Part shown: in pieces, positions 13,359 through 20,192 of the stretch
How the letters are laid out: the number at the start of each line of letters is the position of its first letter
Numbering within the stretch: the stretch's first letter is position 1
Source of the DNA: Lachnospiraceae bacterium UBA1766
Lineage (GTDB): Bacteria > Bacillota > Clostridia > Lachnospirales > Lachnospiraceae
Assembly: GCA_002314715.1 (NCBI GenBank)
Contig: DCGY01000033.1
Span: 1-28,709 of the forward strand
Direction: 5' to 3'
Length of the DNA: 28,709 nucleotides
Notes under the pieces: model-generated
The model's input: only the letters and a program-made list of their open reading frames with translations
Told to the model about the DNA's origin: nothing
The model's database searches: none
Translations under genes and position numbers: made by a program

Positions 13359-15297
13359 AGATTGCAAATTCACCGGCCAACTGATGCATATTGGCAGCCT
13401 GCTCCGAAAGTTCTACGGAGGCAGCCGCTGTCTGTTGTGAAGTAGACATGTTGGTCTGAATTCCCGCCGAGATATTGGATATCTCTTCCACCATGCGATT
13501 TACTCCGTTTGCCAGATTTTGGGTTTCCTGGGCTATTTCGCGGAAGGTTTCGGAAATTTCGGTAGATTCACTTGAAACGCCCTGCAGGATATCGAAGGTA
13601 TTATCCGCATTTTTCTTCACATCGGCAATTGCACTGATACAATTATTAATCAGTTCACCTGTTTTATTGGATTCCTCTGTACAGCGATATGCAAGATTAC
13701 GAACCTCCTGGGCAACCACAGCAAAACCAAGGCCTTGATCACCGGCTCTTGCAGCCTCTACAGAGGCATTTAAAGCCAAAATATTGGTTTGGAATGCAAT
13801 CGTATCAATAACAGATACAATCTTTTGAATATCATTGGAATACTCTTCCACCTTATTTACCATCTCTAAGAGCACTGTCATATCCTGGTGGCCATTCTGA
13901 ATATGCTGATTCATGTCTTGAAGCTTGGAATCCACTGCCTGACAATGATCTGCATTGCGACCAAAACCTGCATTCATATTATCCACTTCATTTTCCAAAA
14001 GCTGAACGGAATTCGCCTGCGCCAATGTCATACGCGATAAATTCTCGGAAGCTCCCGACAATTCGGCGGAACCGGTTTTAACCTCTGAAGAAGAAATCTG
14101 AATCTGAAGAATCATTTCCCGAAGCGTGTGCAAAATCTTGTTGACCGAATTTGCCATCTCGTTAAAGTCACCCTCATATTTTTCCATATCCTTCACGGTC
14201 AAATCATAATTTGCCATAGCCCCAAGTACACGGTTACTATCTTGTATTACTCCGGAAATATTGCATTCCAGGTGATGCATCGCATTTTGTAATCGACCAA
14301 TCTCATCACCCCGATTGGTTTCCTCCACAATTCTGCTGAAATCACCGCCTGCAATTGCATTTGCATGTAACGCAGCCCTGTTTAAGGGTGCCAGCATTCG
14401 TTTTACCAATATAACAATCAAAATGGTAAACACTACTACCAAAAACAAACTGTAGAGAGAAACACGAGTAATTGTAGCATTGATTTTTTTGTAGATTTCC
14501 TCCGTTGTTTCTACAACACCCAGTTTCCAACCGGTACTTGCTATTTCGCCCAAAACGCCTCTTTTTTCCTGTTGGTCATAATCGGTAATCAGCTGAATTT
14601 TCTCTGAGTCCAGATCGATATCCACCTTTTCACTCAAAATTGTCATCTCATCCTTGGTGGGAAGAAATGCTTCATTGGCATGGGCTATTACTTTGCCTTC
14701 TTCCGTTAAAAGGAAAGCCTGCGTGCAATCCGGATCTCCAATCTCGGATAGCATGGCAATCATTTTATCAATAGTGATGTCTGCCAGTATCACCGCCAAC
14801 TTTCCGTCAATGGTTATAGGCTCCGCTATTGAAATGACCATTTTGCCTGTTACCGAGTCTGCATACGGCTCTGTATAGATCAATTTATTTTTCGATACTG
14901 CTTCCTTCCACCAGCCTCTTGATGTAGGGTCCAAATCAATCACAGAATGGTCCGCCGGATTCACTGTCTTGTCATATTCAAAACACACATAATACATCAT
15001 CGCAGAATCGTTTTCTTTTAACTGTATTCCCAAATAATCCATGATTTGCGCATGATCCCGCGCGTTCATCGATTCCAGTGACTTTCCCATAGTATGAATC
15101 GTTGTTGCCTGCTCCTGGATCCATTCCTCAAAAACCACGGTCTGCAATTCAATAATACTCATCAGTTTTTCTTCATTGCTTTCAAACATTATTTCACGCA
15201 TCTTGACAGCATTTGAAACCCCGACAGCCAGCACAGTTATCAGCATGCAAATTACAACCATGACACTGATTTTTGCGGACATTCCTATTTTTTTCAT
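13357..15297 (-). CDS. Methyl-accepting chemotaxis protein with dCache sensor domain
   Basis: Transmembrane chemoreceptor controlling the CheA kinase. In order: first membrane segment (about residues 9-30), an extracytoplasmic region of about 240 residues with dCache-like features (DPTSRGWWKEAV near 123, YTEPYADSVTGKMVISIAEPI at 141-161), second membrane segment (about 280-300), HAMP domain (about 301-355), and a long helical signalling domain whose hairpin tip reads IAFQTNILALNASVEAARAGDQGLGFAVVAQEVR (as two parts, 500-517 and 518-533). No C-terminal CheR-binding pentapeptide is seen. The ATG at 15297 has GAGG about 7 nt upstream. No che or flagellar genes are nearby. The ligand is unknown; the WW after the sensor-domain Arg differs from the WY of known amino-acid-binding dCache domains. 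Confidence 0.94.
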   Translation of the reverse strand: MKKIGMSAKISVMVVICMLITVLAVGVSNAVKMREIMFESNEEKLMSIIELQTVVFEEWIQEQATTIHTMGKSLESMNARDHAQIMDYLGIQLKENDSAMMYYVCFEYDKTVNPADHSVIDLDPTSRGWWKEAVSKNKLIYTEPYADSVTGKMVISIAEPITIDGKLAVILADITIDKMIAMLSEIGDPDCTQAFLLTEEGKVIAHANEAFLPTKDEMTILSEKVDIDLDSEKIQLITDYDQQEKRGVLGEIASTGWKLGVVETTEEIYKKINATITRVSLYSLFLVVVFTILIVILVKRMLAPLNRAALHANAIAGGDFSRIVEETNRGDEIGRLQNAMHHLECNISGVIQDSNRVLGAMANYDLTVKDMEKYEGDFNEMANSVNKILHTLREMILQIQISSSEVKTGSAELSGASENLSRMTLAQANSVQLLENEVDNMNAGFGRNADHCQAVDSKLQDMNQHIQNGHQDMTVLLEMVNKVEEYSNDIQKIVSVIDTIAFQTNILALNASVEAARAGDQGLGFAVVAQEVRNLAYRCTEESNKTGELINNCISAIADVKKNADNTFDILQGVSSESTEISETFREIAQETQNLANGVNRMVEEISNISAGIQTNMSTSQQTAAASVELSEQAANMHQLAGEFAI

Positions 15298-15373
15298 ACT
15301 GTACCCTCTCTTATGTATTGTTTCTTGGTATTGTTTTTTCGGTTTATTATTTCAATCTTTGTATTATTACAGT

Positions 15374-16606
15374 CTAATAAATACGAATCACATTGGGTGT
15401 CTGACTATAGTCATGTACTGTGATTCCTTTTCCGGTGAAATAATCTTTATAATCCTTTGCATTAAACTGTTCCCCGGTCATAAGCCACAAAGGTGCATCA
15501 AAAAACACCTCTGTCGGTGAAACTTTTTCGTAAAACTCCGTGGTCATGGAATGATTTCCATGATGGCCCAATTGCACAAATGTACTTTTCAAGCCATCTC
15601 CGTACTGGCCAATCAAATAATTGCTCAAATCTTCGTCATAGCAGTCCCCACAGAACAAAAAAGATTTCTCTTTTCCCGAAAAGCGAAGCATCAACGAAAG
15701 CTTATTGGGAATATCTCCCCTTGAATCAATATAGGAATCATATGCATTCAGCACCTGGCAGTTCAAATCCCCAAAGGAAAGTACCTCTCCTCTGGATAAA
15801 TGCTGTACGTTTGTTGCTTCTTTGGTATATTTCTGATACTCCTCCAGATACTCCGGCATATCCCAAGTCTGTGCAACTGCCAAATAACGGTCATATCCGA
15901 TGGGCGAATCGAATATTTGTTCAATCCGAATATCGCCGGGATTTTTATATATTTCATTGAATGCACCGATATGGTCATTATGATAATGGGTTAAAAACCA
16001 GGCATTCACCACATTCCCATGGGCTTTTATTACATTTCGAACTTGTCCTGCGTTCTGACTCCAACCTCCGTCAATCACTATAAATTTCCCGGTAGATTTC
16101 TGGTAGAGCGTATAGAATAAGCCCTGATTTCCGCTGTCATCCGCGTACTGGGTAATCGTCCACCTGGAGTCACTTTCCTCCAAAGGCGGTTTTGGCGGAT
16201 GTACACTGTTTTCATTGTTTTCCGTCGTTTCCCCAGTTGTTTGTTCTTGCGTTGTCAGCTCTTGTGTTACCTGCTCTTGCGTTGCCTGCTCTTGCGTTGC
16301 CTGCTCTTGCGTTGCCTGCTCTTGCGTTGCCTGCTCTTGCGTTGCCTGCTCTTGTATTACCTGCTGTTCCGATTCCGACTCCTTGGCATCCCATTCCTCA
16401 GACGTTTCCTCTTCCCTTTGTGATTCCGCAAAAGAAACTTCCTCTGAAAAAGTCTCTGCCAATTTGGTTTCTTCAAAAGGCATGGTTTCTTCCATCTGCA
16501 CCGAAAAACTGCTGGGTTCAATAATAATCGGTGTTCTTTCCTGTCCGCAACCGGTTATAAGTGTCAGGCAAACTCCTGCCACACACCAAAATACTCTCTT
16601 TTTCAC
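15374..16606 (-). CDS. Lipoprotein with metallo-beta-lactamase-fold hydrolase domain and pentapeptide-repeat linker
   Basis: Predicted surface lipoprotein of 410 residues. The N-terminal signal ends in the lipobox LITGC (Cys20). Residues 30-145 are a disordered, Glu/Gln/Thr-rich linker containing eight 5-residue repeats (mostly ATQEQ, residues 83-122). The rest resembles the ComEC/Rec2-type metallo-hydrolase domain: THYHNDHIGAF gives the metal site H207-x-H209-x-D211-H212, FCGDCYDED supplies Asp321, and QLGHHGN has His348-His349. The substrate is unknown; related domains act on nucleic acid or phosphoester substrates, but that is family knowledge only. The start is GTG at 16606 with AAAGGA at a 5-nt spacer. 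It lies after the telA terminator and 76 nt ahead of the chemoreceptor. Confidence 0.85.
   Translation of the reverse strand: MKKRVFWCVAGVCLTLITGCGQERTPIIIEPSSFSVQMEETMPFEETKLAETFSEEVSFAESQREEETSEEWDAKESESEQQVIQEQATQEQATQEQATQEQATQEQATQEQVTQELTTQEQTTGETTENNENSVHPPKPPLEESDSRWTITQYADDSGNQGLFYTLYQKSTGKFIVIDGGWSQNAGQVRNVIKAHGNVVNAWFLTHYHNDHIGAFNEIYKNPGDIRIEQIFDSPIGYDRYLAVAQTWDMPEYLEEYQKYTKEATNVQHLSRGEVLSFGDLNCQVLNAYDSYIDSRGDIPNKLSLMLRFSGKEKSFLFCGDCYDEDLSNYLIGQYGDGLKSTFVQLGHHGNHSMTTEFYEKVSPTEVFFDAPLWLMTGEQFNAKDYKDYFTGKGITVHDYSQTPNVIRIY
16241..16360 (-). repeat. 15-bp tandem repeat encoding (ATQEQ)n
   Basis: Eight consecutive 15-bp units within the lipoprotein gene. Four central units (16281-16340) are identical, the flanking ones differ by one or a few bases and give VIQEQ, VTQEL and TTQEQ. 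The unit is a multiple of three, so gain or loss by replication slippage keeps the frame and changes only linker length. Confidence 0.92.
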
Positions 16607-16618
16607 GCCATTCCTTTC

Positions 16619-16659
16619 AAAAAAAAATCAGGGGCCCGTCCTTATTCGGTCGACCCCCT
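16619..16659 (-). terminator. Predicted terminator after telA
   Basis: On the minus strand an AGGGG...CCCCT stem (16655-16659 with 16630-16634), with further imperfect inner pairing (CCG with CGG), is followed within two bases by nine T residues (complement of 16619-16627). It lies about 12 nt after the telA stop codon and ends just before the ribosome site of the lipoprotein gene, so it probably ends the long priA-telA operon. Confidence 0.72.
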
Positions 16660-16671
16660 TCTCTTTCGTCA

Positions 16672-17829
16672 TTATTTCGTAACGGAATTTCTACTCATGG
16701 TAAGAAGCTTCTCTCTCATTTCACTTTCGATTCTGGTAAGCTCTGCCTCAGCATTCTGACGCTTGGTTCTGCCTTCCTCCTGAATCTTCATTACCTCATC
16801 CAAGGTACTGATTAAGGTCTGGTTGGTCTGAGTCAATGTTTCAATATCCACAACACCTCTCTCGGACTCTCTTGCAGTTTCGATTGTAGCCATCTTTAAG
16901 GTTTCTGCGTTCTTCTTCAAAAGCTCGTTGGTCATATCGGTAACCTCTCTCTGTGCCTTGGCTGCATCACTGGAGTGCTCCAAGCCGATTGCAATAACCA
17001 TCTGGCTCTTCCAAAGAGGAATGGTATTTACCAAAGTAGACTGAATCTTCTCGCTCATAGCGGTATCGTTTGTCTGAATCAAACGAATCTGAGGAGCCAT
17101 CTGCAAAGATACGGTTCTGGTAAGCTCCAGATCGTAAATCTTCTTCTCGAAACGCTCAATCTGTGCTGCATAATCCTTTGCTGCCTGTGTATCCTCGGGA
17201 AGTTTGCTCTTTTCAGCCTTTTCTACAAGTGCGGGAAGCTCAACTGTCTTTGCATGCTCCAGCTTCTGCTTACCTGCAAGAATGTACATGGAAAGTTCCT
17301 TATAGTAGTTGCTGTTAAGTTCATACATCTTGTCCAGCATTGCAACATCCTTTAACAGGGTAATCTGATGACCTTCCATTACCTTTACAATCTTATTGAT
17401 GTTTACTTCTGCCTTATCATATTTTGCCTTCATTCCGGCAAGCTTATTTCCACCCTTTTTAAAGATTCCCAAAAAGCCCTTTTCTTCTTCCTCATTAAAG
17501 CCCTTAAGCTCGGTTACCACATCGGTAAGCATCTGTCCGATTTCGCCCATATCCTTGGTACGAACATTGTTTAATGCGCTCTCTGAGAAATCCGCAATCT
17601 TCTTCTGACTTCCAACACCGAACTGTAATACCTGCTGGGTATTATTCAAATCAATCTGTGCAGCGAAATCATCAATCATTTTCTTCTCTTCGGGAGTAAG
17701 CTCAAGCTCAGGCACCTTGGGTTCCTCTACAGTCTTGGTAATCTCCTCAACCTTTGCTGCTTCCTGCGCATCGGCAATCGGCTCAAAAGTAAGTGTGGGT
17801 GCTTCCTTTAACATTGCATCTAAATCCAT
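16672..17829 (-). CDS. TelA-family protein (toxic anion resistance family)
   Basis: Soluble, largely helical protein of 385 residues with the overall pattern of the TelA/YceH family: an acidic N-terminal tail, then long amphipathic helices, including IGQMLTDVVTELKGF, LGIFKKGGNKLAGMKAKYDKA (residues 124-144), the central LELTRTVSLQMAPQIRLIQ region and the IPLWKSQMVIAIGLEHS segment near 275. No membrane segment or enzyme motif is visible. Family members were linked to tellurite and other stress resistance; the mechanism is not established. The ATG at 17829 has AGGAGG at an 8-nt spacer. It follows the XpaC-like gene by 12 nt, the pairing (xpaC-telA) that recurs in Firmicutes, and ends the operon. 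Confidence 0.9.
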   Translation of the reverse strand: MDLDAMLKEAPTLTFEPIADAQEAAKVEEITKTVEEPKVPELELTPEEKKMIDDFAAQIDLNNTQQVLQFGVGSQKKIADFSESALNNVRTKDMGEIGQMLTDVVTELKGFNEEEEKGFLGIFKKGGNKLAGMKAKYDKAEVNINKIVKVMEGHQITLLKDVAMLDKMYELNSNYYKELSMYILAGKQKLEHAKTVELPALVEKAEKSKLPEDTQAAKDYAAQIERFEKKIYDLELTRTVSLQMAPQIRLIQTNDTAMSEKIQSTLVNTIPLWKSQMVIAIGLEHSSDAAKAQREVTDMTNELLKKNAETLKMATIETARESERGVVDIETLTQTNQTLISTLDEVMKIQEEGRTKRQNAEAELTRIESEMREKLLTMSRNSVTK

Positions 17830-17841
17830 TTCGTTTTCCTC

Positions 17842-19254
17842 CTATAATACATCGTCCTTCTTTTCCATTGTGGCAAATGTTGGCTCTTTCGTCAAGCCTT
17901 CTCTTGCTAACATGGATTGTAATACTTGCGCATCTGTGGTAGCATCAAATGCTGCCGCCTGGAATAGTTTATCCTGAAACTCTGCAAATGCATCGTTTAT
18001 AACGCCCAATGTCTTTTCAATTTCCTTCTTTGCATCCTTTACATTATCTCCCGGAACGCTCACTCTGTCAAATTGTTCGTAAGCCTCCACCAGTTTCACG
18101 GTGGTAGGAAGATAATAGTCCATCAGCTTCTGCATGCGGTCCATCTGCTCGGGATGCTCTCGTAAATTCCCGAAAATCTCCTGAAGAAGTTTTTCCAAAC
18201 GAGATAAATCTGCGGACAAATTTTCATCGGGGATCTTGTCATTCAGATCACGAAGCTTCTTGGTATAATCCATTCCTTCGGAAATCATCATTTCCAGTGC
18301 ACTTGCTGCCATCTCTTCGCGATTCTGGGTGCGCTGTGCTTCTTCTTTTTCCTTTTCTTCATTGGCCTTACGGTTCATTTCTTCCTTCATACGGAAAGCT
18401 TCCGCAGTCTGGCTGTACTGAAGATAAGTCTCATCATCCAAGATAAAGCAGGTTTCCTGGGAATCCAAATGGCCTTCCGGGAAAATACCTTTATTGATCA
18501 TTTTACGTAAGTCTCTTTTTACAAAGCCAATGGTTTTACCGGTATTGGTAGCCAATTCACTGAGTGATATGTAGGTTTTTCCGGCTAACAGTCGAAGATA
18601 CCGTTCTGCCCGCTGCAGTCTGGCATTCTTGAAAATACCACCAAACAACATACCCAATCCGACCAATAACATGCTGACAAAGAAAGCCAATCCAACTGCA
18701 GTGCTTGCCTCCGGTTCCTCGATAAGAACCGCCAACATAGCCAGGGAAAGAAAAGAATTAAACATTGCACCGATGGAACCGAAAATCATCAGCAAAATAC
18801 TGGATACCGTTCCTTTTCGTTTAAACAATGTTTTTTTAACTTTTTTAACCACGTTTTGAACCGGCTGATTTGCCATAATCGGACGATATGCCCTCTGATA
18901 CATCCGTGTACGGTTTTCCTGCTGGTAGGTTTGCTGCTGTTGTCTCCACTCCCGCTGTCTCTGTAATTCTTTTTCACGGTCCTCCTGTTGCTTTCGCTGC
19001 CATTCTTCCCGTCTTTTCTCTTCCTTTTCGCGAAGCTTTGCCGCATTGACCGCCCATTCTTCCCGGGCCTTCATTGCACGCTCATATTGAATCTGGTGTT
19101 CAAACAAGGCCTGCTGCTTCGCCTCTTCCACCGCACTGTTTACAGTGTCTGATACCAATTGATTCAGATTACTGAAATCACCGGTAGTCAAAGCGTTAGA
19201 AACAGAGTCTACAATCTGGTCCCCCAGACTGGTCCAATTATTCTTATCGCTCAT
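17842..19254 (-). CDS. XpaC-like membrane protein with coiled coil (5-bromo-4-chloroindolyl phosphate hydrolysis family)
   Basis: A 470-residue protein whose C-terminal half (about 310-450) resembles the XpaC family: EGMDYTKKLRDLNDKI, LEKLLQEIFGNLREHPEQM, LMDYYLPTTVKLVEAYEQFD. The rest is more unusual. Residues 40-125 form a highly charged Glu/Arg/Gln coiled coil. Two hydrophobic segments follow (about 149-177 and 186-208), then a region that looks like a small winged-helix or helix-turn-helix domain (about 213-275, ISLSELATNTGKTIGFVKRDL). The family name comes from a colony phenotype in Bacillus; no catalytic motif can be pointed out. The ATG at 19254 lies 3 nt after the rsgA stop with only a weak ribosome site, so translation is probably coupled to rsgA. 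It forms a pair with the TelA gene. Confidence 0.82.
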   Translation of the reverse strand: MSDKNNWTSLGDQIVDSVSNALTTGDFSNLNQLVSDTVNSAVEEAKQQALFEHQIQYERAMKAREEWAVNAAKLREKEEKRREEWQRKQQEDREKELQRQREWRQQQQTYQQENRTRMYQRAYRPIMANQPVQNVVKKVKKTLFKRKGTVSSILLMIFGSIGAMFNSFLSLAMLAVLIEEPEASTAVGLAFFVSMLLVGLGMLFGGIFKNARLQRAERYLRLLAGKTYISLSELATNTGKTIGFVKRDLRKMINKGIFPEGHLDSQETCFILDDETYLQYSQTAEAFRMKEEMNRKANEEKEKEEAQRTQNREEMAASALEMMISEGMDYTKKLRDLNDKIPDENLSADLSRLEKLLQEIFGNLREHPEQMDRMQKLMDYYLPTTVKLVEAYEQFDRVSVPGDNVKDAKKEIEKTLGVINDAFAEFQDKLFQAAAFDATTDAQVLQSMLAREGLTKEPTFATMEKKDDVL

Positions 19255-19257
19255 AGT

Positions 19258-20172
19258 TTATTCTCGCATTTCCCCTGTATATTTTCTTCCACCCATTGAA
19301 TACTTCTTTTTGTTTTTTAGTTCCTGATAAAGCAGGCTGTAGTTTTCATAACGAAGCTTGGAAATCTCCCCATCTTCCACGGCCTGTCGAATCCCGCATA
19401 TTGGTTCCGTAATATGGGAACAGCCACCAAACTTGCAATACTTTTCATAATCCGCGAACTCCGGATAAAAGCCTGCCAGCTCTTCCTTTTCCAAATCAAA
19501 TAAATCCAAGGAGCTGAAACCGGGCGTGTCCAAAATGTAACTGTCCTTGTCTATGGCAATCAGCTGTGTATGTCGTGTCGTGTGCTTTCCACGTTCGATT
19601 TTCTCACTGATACTGCCGGTTTCCATAATTTGTTCTGCCATCAGGCAGTTAATCAGAGAGGATTTTCCCACCCCGCTCGGGCCGGCAACTGTGGTGGTTT
19701 TATGCTCCAGAAGGTTTCGAAGTTCCTGCAAGCCCTTTTCCGTGTTTGCGCTGACCTGAATAGTCTGATAGCCGCAAGCCCGGTAAACCGTCTCATAGGT
19801 TTCGCCCAAACCCTCTTCATCCAAATCCATTTTATTAAAACAAATAATGCAAGGCAAATTCTGTTGTCCGATCATAACCAAAAATCGATCCAATAAGTTA
19901 AAATTCGGTTGTGGTTTGGTAATCGCAAAAATTACCAGCGCCTGGTCCACATTGGCTACGGCGGGGCGAATCAGTTCACTCTTTCGATTCAGAAGTGTCA
20001 CAATGTTTCCCAGCTTTTTTTCCTCATCCAGGACTTCCAGCTCCACATCATCCCCCACCAGAGGTTTCAAATGGTCTTTTCGAAACACACCCTTGGCCTT
20101 ACATTCGTAAACATGCTCGCCTGCTGCCACATAATAAAAATTGGAGATTCCTTTAATGATCTTTCCCTGCAT
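19258..20172 (-). CDS. rsgA: Small ribosomal subunit biogenesis GTPase RsgA
   Basis: Circularly permuted GTPase acting late in 30S subunit maturation. The 304-residue protein has an N-terminal OB-fold (about 1-68), then the motifs in permuted order: FNKMD (G4, 112-116), SAN (G5, 141-143), GPSGVGKSS (G1, 164-172), the switch region HTTRH, DTPG (G3, 215-218). A C-terminal zinc site consists of Cys246, Cys251, His253 and Cys259 in YCKFGGCSHITEPICG. The ATG at 20172 has AAGGA at a 5-nt spacer. It begins 20 nt after the PASTA kinase gene, as in Bacillus subtilis where the kinase can phosphorylate this GTPase (CpgA), so a regulatory link is plausible. Confidence 0.97.
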   Translation of the reverse strand: MQGKIIKGISNFYYVAAGEHVYECKAKGVFRKDHLKPLVGDDVELEVLDEEKKLGNIVTLLNRKSELIRPAVANVDQALVIFAITKPQPNFNLLDRFLVMIGQQNLPCIICFNKMDLDEEGLGETYETVYRACGYQTIQVSANTEKGLQELRNLLEHKTTTVAGPSGVGKSSLINCLMAEQIMETGSISEKIERGKHTTRHTQLIAIDKDSYILDTPGFSSLDLFDLEKEELAGFYPEFADYEKYCKFGGCSHITEPICGIRQAVEDGEISKLRYENYSLLYQELKNKKKYSMGGRKYTGEMRE

Positions 20173-20192
20173 GTATATCCTTCACTTACACT

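Noticed and set aside
15298..15373. TTGAAA-17-AATACC as a promoter for the chemoreceptor gene
   Set aside because: The -10 box matches only 3 of 6 positions, and no flagellar sigma-28 pattern was found; I cannot support a promoter call, and the gene may be cotranscribed with the lipoprotein gene.
16192..16682. Plus-strand frames with repeated Ala/Leu or Cys/Ser units (such as ALPAL and VACSC repeats)
   Set aside because: They are the other-frame reading of the 15-bp tandem repeat in the lipoprotein gene; all repeat-containing frames stay open simply because the unit has no stop codons.
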